NCBI GenBank assembly: GCA_026996935.1
Contig: JALWJW010000032.1
Coordinates: forward strand, 1 to 7,863
Length of the DNA stretch: 7,863 nucleotides
Reading direction: 5' to 3'
Source of the DNA: Hyphomicrobiales bacterium
GTDB taxonomy: Bacteria; Pseudomonadota; Alphaproteobacteria; Rhizobiales; Aestuariivirgaceae
The translations under genes were made by a program, and so were the position numbers. The notes beneath the pieces were generated by a model. The model was not told where the DNA came from. It was given only the letters and a program-made list of their open reading frames with translations, and did no database searches. Shown piece by piece: positions 1-5,852 of the stretch. Each line of letters starts with the position of its first letter. Position 1 is the first letter of the stretch.

Positions 1-462
1 GTCACGGGCTTGACCTCGAAAAGCTTCTGGCACGCGGTGCAAACGGGCCAGGTAAGCGGCGGCCCATTCAAGTTTGGGTGCGCTGTTTAAAACTGCCAAC
101 TCCTCTTCGGCATCTTCCATAAATGGATCGATATGAGAGGTTTCAACCTTTTCGGCAGCATCACGGCGAGCATATTTTTCAGCGCGCAAACGAACATTTT
201 CGCGAATACCCTCATCACCAATTGAATCTAACAATGCTTTTGCATCTTCGTTCCATTGATATTTTTCAAACATTTTATCATCGGGGGTCGATGAAGAACT
301 GCCCTTTTGACCTGGCATCATTTGCTTCATTACGTCTTCGACAAACCGACTGGTGATAAAGGTGTGGCCTTCTTCATGGGCTTTACGAACGATGGCGGTT
401 CGGGCCATGTTCTGGACAAAGCTTGGAGCACGAGACATTTTTTCATCGGCCTCGTCTGACCA
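1..462 (-). other. PCP_red-like repeat region of the Usp protein
   Basis: This covers codons 366-519. Unit 1 (366-414) has W-S-D-E-A, R-A-P-S-F, then ARTAIVRKAHEEG and HTFITSRFVEDVM, a near-textbook PCP_red pattern. Unit 2 (435 to about 490) has W-N-E-D-A-K-A-L-L, IRENVRLRAEKYARRDAAEK and a degenerate end. Unit 3 begins near W498 with ARLHRVPEAFRGQAR and is cut by the window edge. The units are separated by short polar linkers, one of them Ser-rich (420-424). Seen: three units with shared spacing. Known: PCP_red is a small helical domain in BchB and some other proteins. Inferred: a protein- or cofactor-contact module. Confidence 0.65.
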
Positions 463-1557
463 CATAATGGTTTCCTCGGCGATCACATCAATGGAGGGAA
501 AATGTGTTGCCTGACCGATCCATAAGTGACACGGGGCAATGCGTAACAGGTTTTCTGTATTGCCACCAATGTCTAGCCCTGCATCAGCATGAACGCCAAT
601 TTTACCCACCATCAAAAGGCTGGCACCAACTTCTTCAACATATTTTCGAATTGCCTGAAACGGTTTACCAGCAACCAATTCGGTTACCACTTCAACGCCT
701 TCTTCTTTGGCCACTTTTTTAGCAACGGCCAAGTGAGACAAATATATTTTGGCAATGCCGTCATCAATGAGTTCCTCGTGCAGTTGTTCCTGCTCCTTAA
801 AGCGGAAAACTTTCCCGGCTTCATCGGACAATACATCAGCAATTTTATTAAATGCCACATAGTGATAATATGGATCATAAGCGGCAAGTGCATGCACAAC
901 GGCCCCTGTTTGGCGCGCAATGACCATGGCAGTTTTTAGAACACCAAATGATTGATCCGATCCATCAATGCCAACCACAATCGGGCCATCACCGATTTTC
1001 AAATGTTTGTCCTTGACCACCAAAACATCAATCGGGGAACGGCGTACCACCCTTTCGCAAACGCTGCCTATTGTGCTGCCTGCAACAGCACCAAGGCCGC
1101 GAGATCCTAAAGCTAGAACATCGCAATCGCCTTTGCTGGCCGCTTTAATGATGCAGCTATAGTTTTTACCTTCCGGGCTTAAGCGTTCAAATTCTACTTG
1201 TGCTTTATCACAACGGTATTGTGCATTGTCGTGGTAACTATCTGAGATGATGCCAAGGCCTTTGCCGATTAAATCTTCATGGACATCGCGTTGATGCTCC
1301 ATCTCGGTTTCATATCGATAGCGCTCTGGCAATCCGCCTTCCATTTGTTTAAAGCGGCGGTCGTGCATTTTTGCGGCATAGGCATGAATACCAATAATAG
1401 TGCCGTCAACAGGTTTGGTTAAACGAATGGCTTCATTGACGGCCTGATTTGCATAATCTGATTGATCGAGCGCCACCATAATACGACGTAACGAAACAGG
1501 TGCAGTTCCCTGGCGTGTTTCATCAAAAGTTTGCGGTTCGGTTAGCTGTAATGACAT
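1..1557 (-). CDS. Tandem universal stress protein with C-terminal PCP_red-like repeats (3' end outside window)
   Basis: The frame is open from ATG 1557-1555 through the window edge (519 visible codons, no stop), so the C-terminus is missing. An AGGAG site (1564-1568) lies 6 nt before the ATG. Residues about 25-183 form a first UspA domain: IMVALDQS at the start and GSRGLGAVAGSTIGS (151-165) near the end, the G-x2-G-x9-G-S/T type of nucleotide-binding loop. Residues about 192-350 form a second Usp domain (IVVGIDGSDQS, later LLMVGKIG) with a poorer loop, so ATP binding is most likely in the first. After it come short helical units beginning W366, W435 and about W498, with the W-x-x-x-A...L/I...P...R...A pattern of the PCP_red domain known from the C-terminus of light-independent protochlorophyllide reductase BchB. 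Cytosolic; no signal peptide. Last visible gene of the unit, 22 nt after the SUMF1-like gene. Usp assignment is firm; PCP_red assignment is by pattern; the role is unknown. Confidence 0.9.
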   Translation of the reverse strand, partial: MSLQLTEPQTFDETRQGTAPVSLRRIMVALDQSDYANQAVNEAIRLTKPVDGTIIGIHAYAAKMHDRRFKQMEGGLPERYRYETEMEHQRDVHEDLIGKGLGIISDSYHDNAQYRCDKAQVEFERLSPEGKNYSCIIKAASKGDCDVLALGSRGLGAVAGSTIGSVCERVVRRSPIDVLVVKDKHLKIGDGPIVVGIDGSDQSFGVLKTAMVIARQTGAVVHALAAYDPYYHYVAFNKIADVLSDEAGKVFRFKEQEQLHEELIDDGIAKIYLSHLAVAKKVAKEEGVEVVTELVAGKPFQAIRKYVEEVGASLLMVGKIGVHADAGLDIGGNTENLLRIAPCHLWIGQATHFPSIDVIAEETIMWSDEADEKMSRAPSFVQNMARTAIVRKAHEEGHTFITSRFVEDVMKQMMPGQKGSSSSTPDDKMFEKYQWNEDAKALLDSIGDEGIRENVRLRAEKYARRDAAEKVETSHIDPFMEDAEEELAVLNSAPKLEWAAAYLARLHRVPEAFRGQARD

Positions 1558-1563
1558 TTCGCT

Positions 1564-1568
1564 CTCCT
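1564..1568 (-). promoter_or_regulatory. Ribosome binding site of the Usp gene
   Basis: AGGAG on the minus strand, 6 nt before the ATG at 1557. It is the strongest Shine-Dalgarno in the operon and fixes the start of the Usp protein. Confidence 0.8.
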
Positions 1569-1579
1569 GGGATCGAAAG

Positions 1580-2479
1580 TTATTTTCGTTGTGATCTGGC
1601 GCAACGAAAACCGACAAATTCTGCGTATGTATCTGTGTAGTCCCACATCCGATTGGTGAGTTTGGTCATATGTGGGCGGCCGGAAAAATTATTGCCTTTA
1701 ATGTAGGCGCACTTCTGCATACCCCAGCCGGGTTTACCCAAACGGGCCAACGTCATTGACAACTTTTGGTTCCGCGCCACAATTTCAGGGGCAAAACCCT
1801 TGCCACCAACATTACAAGCAGGGGCAAATCTTGCAAGTTTTCCACCTTCTGACAGTAATTTATCAAATAAACTCTGGTCCCTGGTCACAAAGGCAGGTTC
1901 AACCGACATACCACGCCCGCACACGCCACCTGATGCAATTTGGACATCGCTCACCCATTCAGAAACTCCGCCTGCCATGCCTTTTAATCCCCAGGGGGTT
2001 GTATCTTGAGAGGGATAGTCGGCCCGCTTTAATGGCACCTCACCTGACAGATAGGCGTTTTGGGCTTTGAACTTATTACCCCAAGGGTAAATTCGTCCAT
2101 CACCACTACGCGCCGCTTTTTCCCATTCAGTTTCACTTGGCAGGCGCTTTCCAGCCCATTTACAATAGGCGCGTGCATCAGCCCACCGCACCCCTGTTAC
2201 GGGTTGGTCTGGTGCGTTAAACTCATCATCATCGGCAAATTCGGCTGGTTTATGTCCTGTGGCTTTTATGAACCTGTTATAATCCTCATTGCTGACTTCC
2301 TGACGATCAATCCAAAACCCGTCAACCTGATAAATTGCGGGGCCAACCAGTGAGTTTTTATCGGGCGCACCAAGTTTTACCGGCCCTGCTTTTATCAACA
2401 CCATGTCGTCTGTTTTTGAAGTTGCAAAAACATTAGCAAAGATCATTACGACCGGAATGGCGAGTAGTATGAATTTCAT
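1580..2479 (-). CDS. Secreted SUMF1/formylglycine-generating-enzyme-like protein (NirV/PvdO type)
   Basis: The 299-residue product has an N-terminal hydrophobic signal segment (MKFILLAIPVVMIFANVFA, cleavage near 19-21), so it acts in the periplasm or at the membrane face. Family landmarks in order: GFWIDRQEVSNEDYNRF (54-70), PVTGVRWADARAYCKWAGKR (93-112), LPSETEWEKAARSG, YPWGN (131-135), GMAGGVSEWVSD (167-178) and a C-terminal GFRCARS (290-296). The usual GNV-EW motif reads GGV-EW. About 80 residues separate EWVSD from the next recognisable stretch, including Cys187, Cys222 and Cys257, longer than in minimal family members. The catalytic cysteine pair of true formylglycine-generating enzymes is not clearly present and no sulfatase is in view, so a binding or assembly role like that proposed for NirV/PvdO relatives is likelier than sulfatase activation. 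The ATG at 2479 is chosen over an upstream in-frame TTG (2494) because it overlaps the preceding stop as ATGA and starts the signal peptide cleanly. Confidence 0.88.
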   Translation of the reverse strand: MKFILLAIPVVMIFANVFATSKTDDMVLIKAGPVKLGAPDKNSLVGPAIYQVDGFWIDRQEVSNEDYNRFIKATGHKPAEFADDDEFNAPDQPVTGVRWADARAYCKWAGKRLPSETEWEKAARSGDGRIYPWGNKFKAQNAYLSGEVPLKRADYPSQDTTPWGLKGMAGGVSEWVSDVQIASGGVCGRGMSVEPAFVTRDQSLFDKLLSEGGKLARFAPACNVGGKGFAPEIVARNQKLSMTLARLGKPGWGMQKCAYIKGNNFSGRPHMTKLTNRMWDYTDTYAEFVGFRCARSQRK

Positions 2480-2598
2480 CCGTACAAAACCCAATAACCG
2501 AAAATAAGTAAAATAACGGCAATATTCACCAAAGCGCCAGCCAGAACAAATCCATCAAAAGCATTAAATTTACGCTTGGGTTTGATCGCTTGTTGCAT
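2476..2598 (-). CDS. Small single-pass membrane protein, 40 residues
   Basis: ATG at 2598-2596, TGA at 2478-2476. The product starts MQQAIKPKRKFNAFDGF, a basic N-terminus, followed by one hydrophobic helix (about residues 16-38, ending GYWVLYG). By the positive-inside rule the N-terminus is cytoplasmic. An AAGAGG site (2605-2610) sits 6 nt before the start, and the stop overlaps the start of the SUMF1-like gene as ATGA, so the two are translationally coupled. The spacing (21 nt after the cupredoxin-like gene), good ribosome binding site, sensible topology and overlap all argue that it is real despite its size. No family is recognised. It could anchor or assist the periplasmic SUMF1-like product or a membrane complex encoded nearby; this is inference. 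Confidence 0.8.
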   Translation of the reverse strand: MQQAIKPKRKFNAFDGFVLAGALVNIAVILLIFGYWVLYG

Positions 2599-2604
2599 GG
2601 CTGG

Positions 2605-2610
2605 CCTCTT
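2605..2610 (-). promoter_or_regulatory. Ribosome binding site of the small membrane protein
   Basis: AAGAGG on the minus strand 6 nt before the ATG at 2598. It supports translation of the 40-residue gene and, through the ATGA overlap, of the SUMF1-like gene, which has no good site of its own. Confidence 0.7.
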
Positions 2611-2619
2611 TTTTTGTGG

Positions 2620-3360
2620 TTACTTGAATGAAAGATTCACGTTGGTATTGCCACCTGCTTTAACTTCAATCTCTCCGCCCTTTACTTCACCAAGGAAGCC
2701 GTGCCAAAGAACAACTTTGTATTTTCCAGCCGGAATATTGTCGATTTTAAAGCCACCTTTTGCATCAATGACAGCATAGTAAGGGCTTTGAGCTACGAAC
2801 ATATAAGAGTGCATAAAGTCGTGTGCATCACACTCAATTTTCATACCAACACCTTTGCGCATTTTCACCTTTTTGGTAACGGTGTCGCCCTTAGTTGGTT
2901 GCGAAACATTCATAAGTGTTCGGCGGGCTTTGCCGATCAATTCATATGTGTGGATATTGTGCAAAGTGGCATCATCATTAACCGCTGTAAGCTTGCCACC
3001 ATTGGCCATGACGGTAAATGCTGGAACAAATGTACACTTTTTCTGATCCAGTTTGACGTTTTTCAGTTCATCGGGAAATGGTTTACCCTGTTTTACTTTA
3101 GCAAGATATACAACAGCATTTTTCACAACCCCGTTTTCAACTTCCACCAATGGAACTTTACGGTTTCCTTCTCCGCAAATTTGAGGGTCTTTAGAAATTG
3201 TGAAGCTTTTGGTTTTGGCAACAACAGAACCTGCAGCAACTTTACCAGAAATGCTGCCACCGTCTTTAACCTCAATTTCTTTATATTTTGCAGCTTGCGA
3301 TACGCTTGAGACACTGACGATTGCAGCGGCACATACGAGACCTTTAACAAGATTTTTCAT
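2620..3360 (-). CDS. Secreted cupredoxin-like protein with carboxypeptidase-regulatory-like C-terminal fold
   Basis: The 246-residue product begins with a signal peptide (MKNLVKGLVCAAAIVSVSSV, cleavage near SQAA at 21-24), so it is periplasmic. After a beta-rich N-terminal segment (GGSISGKV; Cys62 and Cys109 could pair) comes the copper-site signature: HNIH (134-137) and C177-D-A-H180-D-F-M183, with a further H184 and M187. This is the His ... Cys-x2-His-x2-Met arrangement of the widespread 'methylamine utilization protein/plastocyanin-like' family, in which the usual CDxHxWM is here CDAHDFM. The C-terminus (GGFKIDNIPAGKYKVVLWH, 202-220) is the carboxypeptidase-regulatory-like strand pattern typical of the same family. 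Such proteins are often encoded near respiratory enzymes; electron transfer with the upstream oxidoreductase is possible but not shown. ATG 3360 has GAAAGG (3369-3374) 8 nt upstream. It is 30 nt after the HEAT gene and 21 nt before the small membrane gene. Confidence 0.88.
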   Translation of the reverse strand: MKNLVKGLVCAAAIVSVSSVSQAAKYKEIEVKDGGSISGKVAAGSVVAKTKSFTISKDPQICGEGNRKVPLVEVENGVVKNAVVYLAKVKQGKPFPDELKNVKLDQKKCTFVPAFTVMANGGKLTAVNDDATLHNIHTYELIGKARRTLMNVSQPTKGDTVTKKVKMRKGVGMKIECDAHDFMHSYMFVAQSPYYAVIDAKGGFKIDNIPAGKYKVVLWHGFLGEVKGGEIEVKAGGNTNVNLSFK

Positions 3361-3368
3361 TTTTCGAA

Positions 3369-3374
3369 CCTTTC
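3369..3374 (-). promoter_or_regulatory. Ribosome binding site of the cupredoxin-like gene
   Basis: GAAAGG on the minus strand, 8 nt before ATG 3360, within the 30-nt gap after the HEAT-repeat gene. It supports the start that gives an intact signal peptide. No terminator hairpin is visible in this gap. Confidence 0.6.
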
Positions 3375-3390
3375 AAGGGTTAGTCATGAT

Positions 3391-5685
3391 TCAAGCAACA
3401 GCCTGAATTTCGTTATGTTGTTGAGGAGCAAGCAATTCACCGATCGCTTTAATTGCCACCAGCCAATCGCGTTTTCGGGCTTCGTCTTTAACAACATTCA
3501 AATAGATTTCTGCCGCTTGTTGCGCATTCCAGTTTTTCATCACTGATACGATATCATCAAGATGCATACCGTCATGTTTGAAAGAAAGTTCAATCAACTT
3601 TTCCATTGATTGTTGTTCTGCGCCCAAAGCCTTAATAGCGACAGTTCTGACCCCGGAGTACTCATCCAGTAAGGCATCTTCCATGGCTTGGGTTTGACCT
3701 TTCCTACCAGTCAGTGCCCTGAAGGCTTCAAGTCGCACATGAACATCTTTGTCTGAGCAAATTTCATTTAAACGCTCAGTTACATCATCACCAACAATAA
3801 AACCAAGGCACCTTGTTGCTGCCATTCGAATTCCGCGGTCCTGATTTTCGGTTTCTTTGGCAATGGGTTTATAAAGCTTTTTCTTTATCTTACCCGTCTC
3901 TTTGCCAATGACAGCCAAACTATCCAGGCAAGACTGTTTTAGTTCATCATCATCTTCGGCAAGGGCCGCTACCAGACTTTCTGGAACACCCTTTTCTACA
4001 AAGTCACCAAGTAGTCGGGCTGAAAACTGACGCACATCCTGATGGGGAGCAACCTTCACATCAAGTGAAACTTTACCTTTTTTCATCGCCCGCATTTTGG
4101 AAATCTCAATAAAACGGTCATCTTCTTCAGTTAACTCGACTTCGTCTTCTTCCGCATCAGGATCAGCTTGTGCTTCGGTTTGAATACCCTTTGACATCAT
4201 TTGTTCAAGAGTTGAGACAGCTTGTTTTTCAACAACAGGTTTTTGCTGTTGTTGTTCTTGGCTGGCACTGGAATCAGGCTCTAAGCTTTTATCTTCTATC
4301 ACCTGCTCGCTTGCTTTCTTTTCACCGTCTGGTTCATCATCTCTGGCTTCAACATTATCAGTTTCAACATTATCAGTTTCAGCATCACTGGTTTCACTTT
4401 CAGCGTCTTCGGAATCGGCTGGTGGTTCAACAAGATCACCAGTTAATGCTGCAAATAAGGTTTCGCTTGCGTTGTTGGGCCAACTTGTTTCTTTGGCAAT
4501 TTCAGCCAAAGCGGTTAATGCGCTAACTCTTACCTGACGGTTTTGATCACCTGCTGCCTGTGCCAGATATGGAAACCCTGCATCATCCAACAAGGTAAGT
4601 GCCTGGATAAGCCCCATGCGGAAACCAATGGGCTGTTTGTCATTTTGCAATGCATTACCCAGACTTTGTGCTGATGGTTCACCAATGAGAACCGCCCAGG
4701 CAATTGCAGCATCGCCAGCCACTTCGGGCACGCCTGCAATGGCTTTGCGGACAACCTCAGAGAACCCTTCTTTTTCAAATCTTTCAGGCTCGGCCGCAAT
4801 TGCACGAAACGCGGCCTGACGAACCAGTGGTGATGGATCAGAAAGTAATTGATTAATTTTGGCAGGCACTTTGGCCCCAATGCTTTCTACAACCAACTGA
4901 CGAATATCTGCATCTTCATCGTCGTAAAACTTTACGATGCGGTTATCGTTAATATCTGCCTCTATGTATTTTTCAAGTGCTGCCAGTCTCACCCCACCAT
5001 CTTCATCTTTTAAACATGCGGCAATCATTTCATCAGATTTTGGGGCTGCGTTTAGGTTCAGACTCTCACATATACGCCGCCGTAATTGTGGACTGCCCTG
5101 TTTCAACAACCCTTCCAGTGCAGACAGACCTTCCTGTTTCATGTTACCAAGTGCTGGAATAGCGATATGACTGATATCTTGGCCAAATTCGTCATTTAAC
5201 GCCTGTAAAATGGGATCAACCGCTTCTGTTACTGCCATTTTCCCCAATGCACGTATCGCTTCAGCCTGAAGAACCAGAGTATCATCCCAACCCGATGAAA
5301 AGAACTCCCCTTGATCAAGATTAATGTCTTCAAAGTTACCTGCTGCCATTTTTAGCAAAACGGGAATCACGGGTTGATAGTCAAGATCACTCAGCAAGCC
5401 GATAGCGGCTATTTTTACTTCTGGAACCGGATCGCCTAAAAGGTTTTCCATCACCGCTTTTGCTGATTTTGGATCTTTCAAGGTTGCAAGAGCTTCAACA
5501 ACATCAACGCGCACGTCTTCATCTTCATCAAGCAATGCTTTTTCCAGTGCTTGAGTTGACCCGGCCTGATTGATCTGCGCAATTGCAGTTGCTGCCACAC
5601 AGCGATGAATATCAATCCCTGACTCAAGTGTTTCACATATTTGTTCAAATGCTCTGACTGTAACAGGTTGTTTTTGTTTCGCCAC
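3391..5685 (-). CDS. HEAT-repeat protein with long acidic linker
   Basis: The 764-residue product has two alpha-solenoid blocks. Residues about 10-417 carry successive HEAT/PBS-lyase-type repeats, visible as D-x-x-V-R/K...A...AL units (for example DEDEDVRVDVVEALATL 53-69, DPVPEVKIAAIGLL 85-98, DPSPLVRQAAFRAI 283-296, NRQVRVSALTALAEI 382-396). Residues about 545-755 carry a second set (DRGIRMAATRCLGFI, KDVHVRLEAFRAL, YSGVRTVAIKALG). Between them lies an acidic, Gln/Ser-rich linker (about 419-526). No signal peptide or membrane segment, so cytosolic. HEAT solenoids bind protein partners; similar repeats occur in phycobilin lyases and in accessory proteins. The start is GTG at 5685 with AAGGTG (5691-5696) 6 nt before it; an out-of-frame ATG at 5690 is ignored. 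First gene of the operon after the terminator. The partner is unknown; scaffolding or maturation of the neighbouring oxidoreductase or Usp protein is inference. Confidence 0.9.
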   Translation of the reverse strand: MAKQKQPVTVRAFEQICETLESGIDIHRCVAATAIAQINQAGSTQALEKALLDEDEDVRVDVVEALATLKDPKSAKAVMENLLGDPVPEVKIAAIGLLSDLDYQPVIPVLLKMAAGNFEDINLDQGEFFSSGWDDTLVLQAEAIRALGKMAVTEAVDPILQALNDEFGQDISHIAIPALGNMKQEGLSALEGLLKQGSPQLRRRICESLNLNAAPKSDEMIAACLKDEDGGVRLAALEKYIEADINDNRIVKFYDDEDADIRQLVVESIGAKVPAKINQLLSDPSPLVRQAAFRAIAAEPERFEKEGFSEVVRKAIAGVPEVAGDAAIAWAVLIGEPSAQSLGNALQNDKQPIGFRMGLIQALTLLDDAGFPYLAQAAGDQNRQVRVSALTALAEIAKETSWPNNASETLFAALTGDLVEPPADSEDAESETSDAETDNVETDNVEARDDEPDGEKKASEQVIEDKSLEPDSSASQEQQQQKPVVEKQAVSTLEQMMSKGIQTEAQADPDAEEDEVELTEEDDRFIEISKMRAMKKGKVSLDVKVAPHQDVRQFSARLLGDFVEKGVPESLVAALAEDDDELKQSCLDSLAVIGKETGKIKKKLYKPIAKETENQDRGIRMAATRCLGFIVGDDVTERLNEICSDKDVHVRLEAFRALTGRKGQTQAMEDALLDEYSGVRTVAIKALGAEQQSMEKLIELSFKHDGMHLDDIVSVMKNWNAQQAAEIYLNVVKDEARKRDWLVAIKAIGELLAPQQHNEIQAVA
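4108..4431 (-). other. Acidic low-complexity linker of the HEAT protein
   Basis: Codons about 419-526 are rich in Glu, Asp, Ser and Gln (SEDAESETSDAE, a run of four Gln, AEEDEVELTEEDD), with almost no hydrophobic residues until STLEQMM near 491. It looks intrinsically disordered and joins the two solenoid blocks. It probably evolves by short slippage, as its internal 15-nt repeat shows. Confidence 0.75.
4348..4377. repeat. Tandem 15-nt direct repeat inside the HEAT gene
   Basis: Two perfect copies of TTCAACATTATCAGT (plus strand), 4348-4362 and 4363-4377, followed by a degenerate third copy (4378-4392, TTCAGCATCACTGGT). In protein they give a duplicated TDNVE in the acidic linker. The period is a multiple of three, so copy-number change would keep the frame. 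Confidence 0.9.
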
Positions 5686-5690
5686 GACAT

Positions 5691-5696
5691 CACCTT
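5691..5696 (-). promoter_or_regulatory. Ribosome binding site deciding the GTG start of the HEAT gene
   Basis: AAGGTG on the minus strand lies 5 nt before GTG 5685. The alternative ATG at 5690-5688 is out of frame and touches this site too closely, so the GTG start is preferred. Confidence 0.65.
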
Positions 5697-5788
5697 TTGA
5701 TTAAATTCAATAACTTCAAGTGACCACATTCGTTCAAAACATCCATTGATATTCGTCAACAGAGCAAACGAGTTTTTTAATTTTAACG
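5697..5788 (-). promoter_or_regulatory. Probable promoter region of the HEAT operon
   Basis: AT-rich gap between the terminator and the HEAT gene. On the minus strand a TTGACG (5759-5754) and a TTGAAC (5737-5732) resemble -35 boxes. The best -10-like partner for the second is TTATTG (5713-5708, 18-nt spacer); neither pair is good. A 9-nt imperfect dyad ACTTCAAGT (5712-5720 region) overlaps the possible -10. A promoter is expected because of the upstream terminator, but its exact position cannot be fixed. Confidence 0.3.
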
Positions 5789-5819
5789 AAAAAGGCCGCA
5801 AGAGAATTCTCTTGCGGCC
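5789..5819 (-). terminator. Rho-independent terminator after the AioA-like gene
   Basis: 5794-5819 is a perfect 26-nt palindrome: an 11-bp GC-rich stem (GGCCGCAAGAG) with an AATT loop. On the minus strand it is followed at once by five T (5793-5789) and then AT-rich DNA. It starts 33 nt past the stop of the oxidoreductase gene. On the plus strand it is not followed by a T-run, so it serves the minus strand. It separates the oxidoreductase transcript from the HEAT operon, although read-through is possible. Confidence 0.88.
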
Positions 5820-5852
5820 CAAAGCTTGTTTATTCCGAAACTTTTATTTCAA

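Noticed and set aside
1..462. Evidence for photosynthesis from the PCP_red-like units
   Set aside because: The domain also occurs outside bacteriochlorophyll synthesis, and no other pigment or photosynthesis gene is visible, so it is not used to infer a phototroph.
2480..2494. TTG at 2494 as start of the SUMF1-like protein
   Set aside because: It would add five residues before the signal peptide. The ATG at 2479 overlaps the previous stop as ATGA and begins the hydrophobic segment directly.
2701..3309. Long plus-strand open frame opposite the cupredoxin-like gene (202 codons)
   Set aside because: It is a mirror of a real minus-strand gene with signal peptide and copper motif; its product is rich in Phe, Cys and Asn without a recognisable domain, and it has no ribosome binding site or neighbouring genes on that strand.
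5478..5690. Minus-strand frame starting at ATG 5690, overlapping the start of the HEAT gene
   Set aside because: It is out of frame with the HEAT gene, lies wholly within its N-terminal coding sequence, and its product has no domain-like pattern. The HEAT frame has a clear repeat structure and a ribosome binding site suited to GTG 5685.
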